From Bacillota bacterium (GTDB taxonomy: Bacteria; Bacillota; Clostridia; Monoglobales; Firm-18): a DNA stretch of 64,000 nucleotides. Below, in pieces: positions 27,379 through 36,172 of the stretch. The stretch spans positions 83,045-147,044 of the forward strand of contig JALOAJ010000001.1 in assembly GCA_023228885.1 (NCBI GenBank), in the 5' to 3' direction. The notes under the pieces were generated by a model. It searched no databases, was not told the DNA's origin, and was given only the letters and a program-made list of their open reading frames with translations. Every line of letters starts with the position of its first letter. The stretch's first letter is position 1. The position numbers and the translations under genes are program-made.

Positions 27379-28836
27379 TTAACGATTTTCAAGGTATTTC
27401 TTTCGTAATTTTTCCGCACCTTCGGCTCTTCCGGTAAGCTTCAGTCTTTCTATATATTCTTCAAGGTGACCAATCGTATGAAAAGGCCCTCCCTCCTTTA
27501 GAACAGTCCACATTGGGTCAATTGTGCTGCCGGATGTCTTCATCATGCTGTCATGCCAATCCAGTATAATTTTTGCACCTTGAGCGCAAACTTCCGGATA
27601 GCGGCTTTTAAGGTCATTTTGTTCGTATGGGTCGTGTTTTATATTAAACAGCATCTCATCATCAAATAAATGGAACCCATCGTGGTAGGTTCTTATGTAA
27701 AGCCACTCGCCAAACCTTGCGCTGCGTTGGCATACATGCGCCATTTGTGACAACACAAGGCTTTCCCTGCCCTGCTTTTCTCCCTTCAAAATTGTGTTTT
27801 TATACGACAGACCGTCCCACTTGTCGTACTTTTCTAAGCCCAACAACTCTGCCATTGTCGGAACCAAATCAAGGCTGTAATGGAGCTCCTTATCTTTATG
27901 GTTTTGCATCCCGTTGGGCCATTTGATTATCATGGGAATATGACATGTGGGGTGGTCGGCGGTTGCGTGTTCGCTGCATATTCCCAGCTCGCAAAGATTT
28001 TCTCCATGGTCTGAAGTCACTATAATGACAAGGTCATCATATACACCCTGCGCCTTCAAAAGCGCCAAAACTTTTCCGATTAGTTCATCTGCATACCGTA
28101 TACCGCAGTCGTACCCATCAATAATCTTACGAAGGTCTTTATACTCTGTTATTTTACCGGGGTGCTTTGGATATTTTGGGTTTGTAATGTCATTGTACAT
28201 AGTAATTTCATTTAAGGAATGCGGACCGGTATGTTTTAAACACTCTTCAAATATTTCCGGCGTAACCCATGTGTTTAGCGGCTCATCCTCGAAAGGATTT
28301 TCATAATCAGCCGGTGTTCTATAAGGGGTGTGGGGGTCCCACAAGTGCAGATGCAAAAACCAGTTATCCTCTTTGCCGTTCCTTTCCACCCAATCTAAAG
28401 CCACGGGGATTACCTCCTCCCCCGATTCCATGCCCCTGCCGCCTACATTATATGTTTCATTGAAGCCCGCTTGAAACCAATACGATGAATGCCGTTCGGA
28501 GAAGGTGCTGATAGATGCGGTATGCATTCCGGCACGCCTGAAAAGATTATTAAAATTATGGTTGTCTATGGGGTCGCTAAAACCTCTTTCTTTGCCGTAC
28601 GGTCTCCTGTCCGCACAGGTTCCGCCGTGCCCCACAGCGCCATTGTGTATGCCGAACATACCCGATATTAGCGACGCTCTTGAGGGTAAGCAGGGCGCAT
28701 CGGAGCAATAATAATTTTCAAAAACCACCCCTTCTTTGGCAATTTCATCAATATTAGGCGTTGTCAACCTCTTATAGCCATAGCAGCTCATATGGTCGGG
28801 TCTTAATGTGTCAATATCCAAGAATAAAACACGCAT
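27379..28836 (-). CDS. Second sulfatase (type I, CLPSR)
   Basis: 485 residues on the minus strand. MRVLFLDIDTLRPDH opens the alkaline-phosphatase fold with metal-binding Asp7/Asp9. CLPSR (49-53) is the formylglycine motif with Cys49. LVIIVTSDHGENLCELGICSEH provides the second metal-binding cluster. The TLRPDHMSCYGY start is shared by a large sulfatase group in gut Bacillota and Bacteroidota that cuts glycan sulfate esters. There is no signal peptide. It is convergent with the first sulfatase and divergent from a cupin-type AraC regulator, so it is probably controlled separately from the main operon. GGGAGG lies 9 bp before the ATG. Confidence 0.85.
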   Translation of the reverse strand: MRVLFLDIDTLRPDHMSCYGYKRLTTPNIDEIAKEGVVFENYYCSDAPCLPSRASLISGMFGIHNGAVGHGGTCADRRPYGKERGFSDPIDNHNFNNLFRRAGMHTASISTFSERHSSYWFQAGFNETYNVGGRGMESGEEVIPVALDWVERNGKEDNWFLHLHLWDPHTPYRTPADYENPFEDEPLNTWVTPEIFEECLKHTGPHSLNEITMYNDITNPKYPKHPGKITEYKDLRKIIDGYDCGIRYADELIGKVLALLKAQGVYDDLVIIVTSDHGENLCELGICSEHATADHPTCHIPMIIKWPNGMQNHKDKELHYSLDLVPTMAELLGLEKYDKWDGLSYKNTILKGEKQGRESLVLSQMAHVCQRSARFGEWLYIRTYHDGFHLFDDEMLFNIKHDPYEQNDLKSRYPEVCAQGAKIILDWHDSMMKTSGSTIDPMWTVLKEGGPFHTIGHLEEYIERLKLTGRAEGAEKLRKKYLENR

Positions 28837-28870
28837 TTATAATCCTCCCTATTTTAATAGTAATATATTA

Positions 28871-28910
28871 ATTATAACATCTTGACAAAAAAATAGTATA
28901 GGTATAAAAT
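28871..28910. promoter_or_regulatory. Overlapping divergent promoters of sulfatase and AraC regulator
   Basis: Plus strand: TTGACA (28882-28887), 17 bp, TAAAAT (28905-28910). Minus strand: TATAAT at 28876-28871 preceded by TG (extended -10). The two promoters overlap, so RNA polymerase at one should exclude the other. Confidence 0.6.
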
Positions 28911-28946
28911 GATATAAAATTAGCACATTATTGACATGGAGGGAAT

Positions 28947-29741
28947 ATGGATATTTTTTTCGAAAATCACGATGCGATTACTTCTGAGCTTCCTATCATA
29001 ATTTTTGAAAGACAAACGGATAGTGACAGCTTGGGTTGTCACTTTCATTGGCATGAGGCGTTGGAAATCTACTATGTCTTATCCGGTGGAATACATCTGC
29101 TTTGCAATGGTGAAAATAAGTGGGTTTATGAAAATGAAATGGCAATTATTAATTGGTGCGAGCCACATAAAAGCCTATGTTTTTTAAACGGAACAAGGCA
29201 TTATATTATTCAAATAAATTTAAAATCTTCAGTTTTTAAAGTGTTTGACAATGTTTATCAAACATTTTTGCCAAGGGATTCCTTTATCGATGATTTGATT
29301 TGCAAAATTATTAGCGAGTACAATGAGCGCAAGGATGGGTATCAGCATATGCTTTTAGGGTATTTTTCACTATTTTTTGGGCATTTGCAAAGAAGCAATC
29401 TTTTTGGAGGGCGAATTTCACAAAATCTTGATAGTTTAAAGCTTGTTCAAGAAATTCTAAAACATATTCACAATACCTACACAAAACCCCTTTCCCTTGA
29501 TTCGCTGGCAAGCAGCATAGGTATAAGCAAATCGTACATGTGTAGAATTTTTAAATACCACACAGACACAACCATACTCAAATATGCAAATAAACTCAGA
29601 TGCGCCCTTGCGATTTCGTTAATCTCACAAGGCTCCTCCGTTTCGGGGGCAAGCGCTGCTGTGGGCTTTGGGGATTATAACTACTTTTCCAGGCTTTTCA
29701 AAAAAGAAATCGGACATTCGCCGTCGTACTATTGTAAATAA
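28947..29741 (+). CDS. AraC-family regulator with N-terminal cupin domain
   Basis: 264 residues, ATG with GGAGGG 6 bp upstream. Residues ~20-100 are the AraC-type cupin sensor (CHFHWHEALEIYYVLSGG). The C-terminal ~100 residues hold two HTH motifs (LDSLASSIGISKSYMCRIFKYHTD and VSGASAAVGFGDYNYFSRLFKKEIGHSPSYY). Unlike the 732-residue regulator at 18503 it is soluble and would sense an intracellular sugar. It is divergently arranged with the sulfatase at 27379-28836, which is its most likely target. The next gene is 385 bp away, past a tandem repeat. Confidence 0.88.
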   Translation: MDIFFENHDAITSELPIIIFERQTDSDSLGCHFHWHEALEIYYVLSGGIHLLCNGENKWVYENEMAIINWCEPHKSLCFLNGTRHYIIQINLKSSVFKVFDNVYQTFLPRDSFIDDLICKIISEYNERKDGYQHMLLGYFSLFFGHLQRSNLFGGRISQNLDSLKLVQEILKHIHNTYTKPLSLDSLASSIGISKSYMCRIFKYHTDTTILKYANKLRCALAISLISQGSSVSGASAAVGFGDYNYFSRLFKKEIGHSPSYYCK

Positions 29742-29869
29742 TGCAATTCATGACAAAAGCATCGCAGCAAGGCTAAGAAAATTATGAGTTTTTAATGTAA
29801 GGGTTTTAATTGTTTGTTACAATGCAAAAAAATGGGTTGTCTGCCAATTGAAAATGATATTAGACTGTG
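29742..29869. other. Intergenic spacer before the tandem repeat
   Basis: No gene, promoter or clear hairpin is visible in this A+T-rich stretch between the AraC gene and the first 101-bp unit. Confidence 0.4.
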
Positions 29870-30094
29870 TTATAATAAATACTAAGATTGTTGCAAAGCC
29901 TTTCGGCTTTGCTTCCGATGTATTTATTGAAACGGTGTGTAGCAACTTGATTTAGCAAGTTGCCCTGTTGTTATAATAAATACTAAGATTGTTGCAAAGC
30001 CTTTCGGCTTTGCTTCCGATGTATTTATTGAAACGGTGTGTAGCAACTTGATTTGGCAAGTTGCCTTGTTGTTATAATAAATACCAAGGTTGGT
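29870..30094 (+). repeat. 101-bp tandem repeat, 2.2 copies, two hairpins per unit
   Basis: Units begin at TATAATAAATAC (29871, 29972 and 30073), giving a period of 101 bp; I see two substitutions between units 1 and 2, and the third copy breaks off after ~22 bp. Each full unit has GCAAAGCC-TTTC-GGCTTTGC (29893-29912 in unit 1) and GCAACTTG-N6-CAAGTTGC (29942-29963). The repeated TATAAT gives each unit a promoter-like -10. The array ends ~30 bp before the gene at 30127 and may control it. It has no spacer structure, so it is not a CRISPR array. Confidence 0.8.
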
Positions 30095-30126
30095 AGGCGC
30101 TTTACTCTATATATAAATGGGGTGTT

Positions 30127-33100
30127 GTGTTGAAATGTTTTTTGTTAATTATTTTTATGTTTTTTGTGCCTGTGGCGACAGCGGCATACGAGGTGCCAAA
30201 TTATTCGCCGGAATTTTTTTTAGAACAGATAAACTCTGCATCAAGCTATGAACAAATCAAAGGCGAGATAGAAAACCATTCGGTCGATATAGGGGTTAAT
30301 TTAAGTGAATATAACAATTTGACTGCGAAAGATAAAGCGGGGGTTATACAAAAGATTGTAGGGAACAGATATTACAGCATATCTGATTTTGTGCAGCATT
30401 TTGAAAGTGCAGTGGCCGATTCTAAATCTAAGTCGGGCGGTAGCAGTACCGGCGGAGGCGGAAGAGGAGGCGTCTTGATTCCTGCGCCCAACAAGCAATA
30501 TGACTTTAATATATCAGGGGTTATCTCTTTGCCGGATGGTGAAATCGCTCCGCAAGGAGGCTTTGAAGTTGCGTTGCAGATTAGCGGCGATACTTATGAC
30601 AGCGTAATTATTCCGGAGGGCAGCAGCAGTGTGGAATATTATGGTGTGTACCAGGTGCGGTCAAACGAAAGCAACATAATCATAAGCTTTGTATTGACGG
30701 GGGATGAAAACGCCAAATATCAGATGCTTACAAACACCGAAGTTTTGCCCTTGTCTGAGCAAGGCAACACATTTATTGCAGATATTAAAATTCCATATGC
30801 CCAGCGCAAGATAGGCGGGGTTTTTCGCTTGGCAGAGGATATTGGGTCGTTAAACGATGATTTGCCTATAAGGGTTGACTTGGCAACTCATGATGTTAAA
30901 ATTTCTATTGATAAAACATTGGCGGCAGGGCAGCGCGATGCTGAGTTTTTAGTAGGCGTTAGCCCGGGCGAATACAGCATCGCATATACCCCCGACACCC
31001 AGGGGAAATCAGCGCTCCAACACATATCTGTTGCAAGTGAGACCATTTTTGTTGATGTTTTGGATAATGACAAAAAGGATATTGTTGGCATTATAATTAG
31101 TCAAAATTACATTGAGGGCTATATACGCTTACCCGATGGAGAAACTGCACCGGAGGGCGGGCTTTTAGTTGAGGTGGGGAGCGCAATTGCGGAAATTCCG
31201 CATGGCTATTCCCAAGCCTATTATCGCACAGGAATGTATTACCAAACATACCTGCATTGCTCGGTGCTGTCTAAAGATTATTCAGGCACTCAATTTTCCG
31301 GCGGTTATTACACAGCAGACAACACTTTAAGCATAAAGCAGAATAATGTGGTGGACTTTTATGGTTTTGACGAAAGTTTAAATATAGATTTGACCCTTAA
31401 AAAAATGCAATGGATTGAAGGCGTAGTTTCATTGGACGAACCTTTAAGCTGCGATGTGGGAATTTCAATTCTCATACAAGGCGAATTATTCTCTTATGGG
31501 GGCTTTTTCCATATAGAAGCGGGGGCAACAAGCGCCCCTTATTTTATTGAAATTGAAGAACCGGCTAACTCACTTTGCCACATTAATTGGCGGTTGCGCC
31601 CGGAAAATCTTAAATATGTAAATGTGTTCGGCTCGGATGAATTTATTGCAGAGGAGTATTTAAGTCAATTGAATATATGTGCGCAGGTTGATAGGGCGGC
31701 TGAGTTATTTAACGGAAATGTTAGCCTTCCCGAGAGCATGGGTACATCAGATGAAATATACATGCAACTTAACTTTGAAAGTAAAAATCATTCGTTTTCT
31801 CAAGATATTGTAATAAATGCGGGCGAAAGCAGTGCGGAATACGCTATATATGGCGAGTCCCCGGATATAGCTGATTTTTCGGGGGAATATACCATATCCG
31901 CCCAACTTTCTTTTTTGACAGGTGAAACTCTTTATTATAATGGCGCGGGCTTTTCATTCGAGCCTCCTTTTGCCATAGCGGTGGAAAATGAAACAATAGT
32001 TCGAAATATTGTTTTGCCGGAGCCGAACAGGGAAATTATCGGTAGGGTTATTATGCCTATTCCGGCAACGAGCGAGATGGGGCTATATATAAGCGTTTTT
32101 TCTGATTGCGCAATTGCAGTCACCGAACATATACCCCTTTCGGTGGGCGCACAGTCTTTTGACTATGAAATAAAACTTTTAATACCGGATGAATATAGAG
32201 ATTATAAAATAAGCTATATGGTTGCAGACTCTGACAACAAAGCGTATTATAACTATCTTGATTTATATTTATCAGAGGACGGCTATACGCTTTTGGAGCA
32301 GGAGGGTGAAATCTTTGACTTATACGGACGGTTGCAGCCCTTGGGGCAGGATATTGACCTTGGAGGTCTTATGGTTATCGGATGCATAGAGGGCGATTTT
32401 ATCCTGCCTAATTCCTATGTTGTCCCAACGGGAGAATATTTTAGTTATGTTATACATGCGACAAATGGCAAGCACACTCAAAGTAAAAATTATATAATCA
32501 GCGGCAGAGAAAATAAAGCACATTATATGATGTCCTTTCCCCGGGCGTATCAGGGCGATGAATGGACGATTTGGTATAGCGTCGGCAATGTCGTACCCGA
32601 GCCGTCCACGCCTGTAATTCCCAAACCGCCCGGCATAGCTATAAACATGCCGGGCGGGGGCGGCAGCGGCAGCTCCTATCCCAAGCATGTAATTCCCGAT
32701 AATCTGCATCAAGGTTATAATATTTATCTTGCGCAAAGCGGCGGGCTTTCTTTTTATGAAAGTGATGCTCGGAAATTCGCCTTCACCCAAAGCGAATTTG
32801 AAAATATAAATATTTATGCTTTAGGCACGGACACGCCGGCGCCAAGGATAATAGGGGGCTTTTTTACATCGGCAACCGATATACCCGAAAACGGTGTTAG
32901 TGTATCGGTTATCCTTAAAAGAACAGATATGTACGAGAACCTCACCCAAAACTTTTTCTATACGGGTGAGGCAGTAAAATATAAGTTTATAACATACGGT
33001 GATGGAGATTATATACTTAAATATATTATTGATGGGGAGGAATTCTACTATCAAGACAACTATAAACTTACATCAGACAGAAACTTAGCAACTACAATAG

Positions 33101-33804
33101 AAACCGCCGGTATTCCTGCGCAATACGGTAAAGATGTTTATTATAAAAACATCTATCCCCAGTCCTACTATGCCAAGGTTTTGCACTTTTTGGGCGCTAA
33201 TTTGCCCGAATACCTTTATAAAATAAAAATACTGATTTATAATAATGAAGGTAATGTTATCAACGAGGGTTTTGTAAACAAGGCTATCAGTCTAACGGAG
33301 ACGCCTGTTGTTATAGGGTATAAAATAGGCGGATACAAAGCATACTTTACTGAATGCTTTATCGATAATTCATATCATTATCTTAGAGGGCACACAACTG
33401 ATTTTAGCATGGCGGCAAAAGTTTACCCGGTTCCCCAAAGGGGGGCTCAATTTGCGTATATGCAAATTGGTAATCCCACAGTTGGGTTTTCAAGGGGCGT
33501 AGGCACAGATGCAGCAATAGACACATCATATTTCGATTACAATGATATAGACGAGAACACCGTTTGTGTTAATAAATTTTATATGGTGACGAGCAATGTT
33601 GGGGAAGCAGAAAATGATGTTATATTTTTGGCTTGCTATGAGCTGTCCGGCAGGCTGAAGTTTGTTAAAAGCTTTCCGCTTTTTTACGGTGAGACCGTTG
33701 TTGACTTAAATTGGTCAATAGATAAATCAGATATAATAAGGGTTATAGGTTTGGGCGATGCCATAAATCCATTATTTGAGGAGCTGTCTTTTTTCGGGTT
33801 ATAA
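30127..33804 (+). CDS. Large secreted protein with repeated beta-sandwich domains, unknown function
   Basis: 1225 residues; GTG start (TTG at 30130 is equally possible) behind GGGGTG. Signal peptide MLKCFLLIIFMFFVPVATA. A short helical region (~20-95) is followed by a glycine-rich linker (GGSSTGGGGRGG) and then at least four related modules whose first strands read ISGVISLPDGEIAPQGG (~135), IEGYIRLPDGETAPEGG (~335), FNGNVSLPESMG (~530) and IIGRVIMPIPAT (~635). A second glycine-rich linker lies near residue 840. I recognise no enzyme motif, SLH or sortase signal. The modules resemble Ig-like or carboxypeptidase-regulatory folds. It is probably a surface or adhesion protein. Confidence 0.7.
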   Translation: MLKCFLLIIFMFFVPVATAAYEVPNYSPEFFLEQINSASSYEQIKGEIENHSVDIGVNLSEYNNLTAKDKAGVIQKIVGNRYYSISDFVQHFESAVADSKSKSGGSSTGGGGRGGVLIPAPNKQYDFNISGVISLPDGEIAPQGGFEVALQISGDTYDSVIIPEGSSSVEYYGVYQVRSNESNIIISFVLTGDENAKYQMLTNTEVLPLSEQGNTFIADIKIPYAQRKIGGVFRLAEDIGSLNDDLPIRVDLATHDVKISIDKTLAAGQRDAEFLVGVSPGEYSIAYTPDTQGKSALQHISVASETIFVDVLDNDKKDIVGIIISQNYIEGYIRLPDGETAPEGGLLVEVGSAIAEIPHGYSQAYYRTGMYYQTYLHCSVLSKDYSGTQFSGGYYTADNTLSIKQNNVVDFYGFDESLNIDLTLKKMQWIEGVVSLDEPLSCDVGISILIQGELFSYGGFFHIEAGATSAPYFIEIEEPANSLCHINWRLRPENLKYVNVFGSDEFIAEEYLSQLNICAQVDRAAELFNGNVSLPESMGTSDEIYMQLNFESKNHSFSQDIVINAGESSAEYAIYGESPDIADFSGEYTISAQLSFLTGETLYYNGAGFSFEPPFAIAVENETIVRNIVLPEPNREIIGRVIMPIPATSEMGLYISVFSDCAIAVTEHIPLSVGAQSFDYEIKLLIPDEYRDYKISYMVADSDNKAYYNYLDLYLSEDGYTLLEQEGEIFDLYGRLQPLGQDIDLGGLMVIGCIEGDFILPNSYVVPTGEYFSYVIHATNGKHTQSKNYIISGRENKAHYMMSFPRAYQGDEWTIWYSVGNVVPEPSTPVIPKPPGIAINMPGGGGSGSSYPKHVIPDNLHQGYNIYLAQSGGLSFYESDARKFAFTQSEFENINIYALGTDTPAPRIIGGFFTSATDIPENGVSVSVILKRTDMYENLTQNFFYTGEAVKYKFITYGDGDYILKYIIDGEEFYYQDNYKLTSDRNLATTIETAGIPAQYGKDVYYKNIYPQSYYAKVLHFLGANLPEYLYKIKILIYNNEGNVINEGFVNKAISLTETPVVIGYKIGGYKAYFTECFIDNSYHYLRGHTTDFSMAAKVYPVPQRGAQFAYMQIGNPTVGFSRGVGTDAAIDTSYFDYNDIDENTVCVNKFYMVTSNVGEAENDVIFLACYELSGRLKFVKSFPLFYGETVVDLNWSIDKSDIIRVIGLGDAINPLFEELSFFGL

Positions 33805-33830
33805 TTAAAAATAAGATTGTGGGGTGCAAT

Positions 33831-34163
33831 ATGGCAAAGTACGAGAAAACTTTTAAAGGTGATTTTAATCAAATTCTAAACAGGATACACAATGGAATAC
33901 TGCATGGCAGTTTATCTGCCAGCTATGAAGATGGAAGCGATGTTTTTGCTGGCGGTGTGCAGTGTGCTGTTCGTGTTTATGAACGGTACAGCATGATGGG
34001 AAAAAATCGCGTAAGCTTAAGCGTAACACTTATGGGAAATGAAGACAATCTTCATCTTTCGGCAATCACCTCGGGAGGCAGCCAGGCAGTATTTTTCAAG
34101 ATAAATACATTTGGCGAAGAAGCCTTTTTAAATTGCCTTAAAGGCATTGTTGAAGGCAAATAA
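33831..34163 (+). CDS. Small conserved protein, DUF6054-like
   Basis: 110 residues from the ATG at 33831, chosen over the upstream TTG because GGGGTG (33821-33826) is 4-9 bp away. The sequence MAKYEKTFKGDFNQIL...GSLSASYEDGSD and the C-terminal SAITSGGSQAVFFKINTFGE are those I associate with DUF6054, a small cytoplasmic family of Bacillota with no known function. It lies 26 bp after the secreted-protein gene, with no terminator between, so both may be co-transcribed. Confidence 0.7.
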   Translation: MAKYEKTFKGDFNQILNRIHNGILHGSLSASYEDGSDVFAGGVQCAVRVYERYSMMGKNRVSLSVTLMGNEDNLHLSAITSGGSQAVFFKINTFGEEAFLNCLKGIVEGK

Positions 34164-34350
34164 ATACCAACAAGAGCCTGCCCATAAGAAAGAAACGAAA
34201 GGTTTTATAGACAGCTATTTACAGGAAATTCGAGTAACCTTTTCGCAAACGCGGCAGTAAAAAATGTACCGCTGCCTAATATTAAGTCTTTTTACAGCGC
34301 GATATCTTATTCTGCAATTCGGGCAACAGAAACAATTTTCGAAAAAACTA

Positions 34351-34379
34351 TTGACAAACCTGCATTATCCTGCTATAAT
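34351..34379 (+). promoter_or_regulatory. Consensus promoter of the tRNA cluster
   Basis: TTGACA (34351-34356), 17 bp, TATAAT (34374-34379), with TGC just before the -10. Both hexamers are perfect. It sits 36 bp before the tRNA-Gly gene, as expected for a stable-RNA operon. Confidence 0.9.
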
Positions 34380-34414
34380 TTTAAAAGTTGGCTATTGGAA
34401 ACGGGCAGCCGGAT

Positions 34415-34488
34415 GCGGGTGTAGTTCAGTGGTAGAATCTCAGCCTTCCAAGCTGATTGTGTGGGTTCGATTCCCATCACCCGCTCCA
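34415..34488 (+). tRNA. tRNA-Gly (anticodon TCC)
   Basis: The acceptor stem GCGGGTG pairs with CACCCGC, the anticodon loop CTTCCAA gives TCC, the T-arm has GGTTCGATTCC, and CCA is encoded. First of five tRNAs in one direction. Confidence 0.95.
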
Positions 34489-34522
34489 CTGTTTATTTAT
34501 TCATCATAAATAAGCAAGATGT

Positions 34523-34599
34523 GCGCCTGTAGCTCAGTAGGATAGAGCAACTGCCTTCTAAGCAGTAGGTCAGGAGTTCGAATCTCTTCAGGCGCGCCA
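34523..34599 (+). tRNA. tRNA-Arg (anticodon TCT)
   Basis: The acceptor stem GCGCCTG pairs with CAGGCGC, the anticodon loop CTTCTAA gives TCT, the T-arm has AGTTCGAATCT, and CCA is encoded. Confidence 0.95.
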
Positions 34600-34655
34600 T
34601 ATATTTTAGTAGCACCACTCCAAAAAGTCATAACAAGCTGCAATAGTTTATAAAC

Positions 34656-34733
<78 letters not shown>

Positions 34734-34738
34734 AATAA

Positions 34739-34813
34739 TGGGCTGTAGCCAAGCGGTAAGGCACCAGACTTTGACTCTGGCATTCGTTGGTTCGAACCCA
34801 GCCAGCCCAACCA
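34739..34813 (+). tRNA. tRNA-Gln (anticodon TTG)
   Basis: The acceptor stem TGGGCTG pairs with CAGCCCA, the anticodon loop CTTTGAC gives TTG, the T-arm has GGTTCGAACCC, and CCA is encoded. Only 5 bp follow the tRNA-His gene. Confidence 0.95.
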
Positions 34814-34840
34814 ATTATTTTTTATAATAAAATAAAATGT

Positions 34841-34916
34841 GACCCATTAGCTCAGCCGGCAGAGCACTTGACTTTTAATCAAGGTGTCGTGCGTTCGAAT
34901 CGCACATGGGTCACCA
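34841..34916 (+). tRNA. tRNA-Lys (anticodon TTT), likely prophage attachment gene
   Basis: The acceptor stem GACCCAT pairs with ATGGGTC, the anticodon loop CTTTTAA gives TTT, the T-arm has CGTTCGAATCG, and CCA is encoded. It is the last tRNA before the phage integrase, whose gene lies 95 bp downstream in opposite orientation. Confidence 0.95.
34877..34916 (+). other. Putative attL: 3' end of tRNA-Lys
   Basis: Tyrosine-recombinase phages commonly use the 3' half of a tRNA as the crossover and rebuild it from phage DNA. The integrase gene is adjacent. The matching attR copy lies beyond the right edge, so the core is unproven. Confidence 0.45.
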
Positions 34917-34921
34917 TCAAT

Positions 34922-34960
34922 AAACCGCATGAATTCAAAATTCATAGCGGTTTTTCTTTT
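34922..34960 (+). terminator. Terminator between tRNA-Lys and integrase
   Basis: A stem AAACCGC.ATGAAT / ATTCAT.AGCGGTTT is followed by TTCTTTT. It ends the tRNA transcript and, being nearly symmetric, could also serve the leftward integrase transcript. If the attachment core is inside the tRNA, this terminator is phage-derived. Confidence 0.75.
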
Positions 34961-35011
34961 GCCTAAAATTAGATATATTTTATCGTTTGCATACTACCTG
35001 TATACTGCTGT

Positions 35012-36157
35012 TTATATTTTATTTATTTCATTTTGCAAGAAAGTCAAATCTATATGGGTATAAGTGTCTGCTGTAAAAGCATAATCTGCATGCCCTAAAA
35101 TCATTTTAATTGCGTTGGTATCCATTCCGGATATCGTCATTAGAGTGGCGGCTGTGTGTCGTGTTGCGTGAGGTGTTTTGCCTTCTATTTTTAATTCCTC
35201 CATTATCGGCTTGAAGATATATTTCCTGTAATAATTTGAGGTTATGGGTAATCCTTTCTGCACAGTCTTATTTTTGCCCCTGCCGACCTCTTTGGATTTG
35301 GTTATTAATAAGTCATGCCCTTCATCATAATACTTTTTAATGTGCGGTAGCGCTTTTGGGTGTATCGGTACTGTCCTATCTCTGCCCGAATCGGTTTTTA
35401 AGCCACCTGTTAATGTCATATCTTTTAAATTTACACTAAAGCGCGTCAATGTTAAGAGCTCACTAATCCTAAGCCCCGTGTAACACAATATAATGATAGT
35501 ATCGGCATAAGGTAGTCCGCATTTTTCCATTTTTTCCAACTCTAAGTCAGTAAATATAGTCTTGCATTCTTTCTTTTCGCTTGGAATTTTAATAAATTCC
35601 GCATAGTTTTTATTGCAAACATCATTCTGTATTGCGTATTTATACAAAAGTCCGCAAAGAATTTTAATTTTTGTTTTAGTTGAAAACGAGCGGTCTAATT
35701 TGCGTATTATCTGTTGCATATTCCCTGTTCTGATGTCGGTAAACTTAGTGGAATGTAAAGGCGCTAAATGTTTATATGCAGCTGTATAATTATCTTGTGT
35801 TTGTTTGCTTATATCTATAAAATCAGGTGTTTCAAGCCATTCTTCGTACAACTCTTTAAATGTTATATTTGCTTTTGGGCTTGTGGGAGTGATTTGTTCT
35901 TGCGCTAATGCTTTCAAAGCTTCTGTTTTTGTTTCATGATAACTTAAATATCTAAATTTTTGCTTGTTTTTTACCATTTCGGATACTCTAACCGCCCACG
36001 GTTTTCGGCGTCTGCCGCTAAGCTTAATTACACTTCCGTAACCGTTAGGCTTTTTCAGCTCTTTAATTTTTTCGGGCGTTTGTTTTATTCCACAGTATGA
36101 ACAATATATACTATCGCCTGATATTTCTCGTTGGCATTTTTTGCTTCTGCATATCAT
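35012..36157 (-). CDS. int: Phage integrase, tyrosine recombinase
   Basis: 381 residues. An N-terminal zinc ribbon (Cys3, Cys8, Cys19, Cys22) precedes an AP2-like arm-binding region (PWAVRVSEMVKNKQKFRYLSY, ~53-73 with a few more residues), a SAM-like core-binding domain (~95-190) and the catalytic domain. The catalytic set is complete: Arg230 (TGLRISELL), Lys254, His330 and Arg333 (HATRH), His356 (GHAD) and Tyr366 (ADTYTH). It catalyses site-specific integration and excision, probably at the adjacent tRNA-Lys. It is transcribed leftward, last in a block with the ImmA and repressor genes. Confidence 0.95.
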   Translation of the reverse strand: MICRSKKCQREISGDSIYCSYCGIKQTPEKIKELKKPNGYGSVIKLSGRRRKPWAVRVSEMVKNKQKFRYLSYHETKTEALKALAQEQITPTSPKANITFKELYEEWLETPDFIDISKQTQDNYTAAYKHLAPLHSTKFTDIRTGNMQQIIRKLDRSFSTKTKIKILCGLLYKYAIQNDVCNKNYAEFIKIPSEKKECKTIFTDLELEKMEKCGLPYADTIIILCYTGLRISELLTLTRFSVNLKDMTLTGGLKTDSGRDRTVPIHPKALPHIKKYYDEGHDLLITKSKEVGRGKNKTVQKGLPITSNYYRKYIFKPIMEELKIEGKTPHATRHTAATLMTISGMDTNAIKMILGHADYAFTADTYTHIDLTFLQNEINKI

Positions 36158-36172
36158 GGTATCACCTGCTTA

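Noticed and set aside
27947..28306. Plus-strand frame of 119 codons opposite the second sulfatase
   Set aside because: Shadow of the minus-strand gene, whose motifs (CLPSR, SDHGEN) are clear.
29870..30094. Possible CRISPR array
   Set aside because: The whole 101-bp unit is conserved, so there are no variable spacers, and no cas gene is near.
34264..34509. Plus-strand frame over the tRNA promoter and tRNA-Gly
   Set aside because: It covers a consensus promoter and a complete tRNA gene and has no ribosome site.
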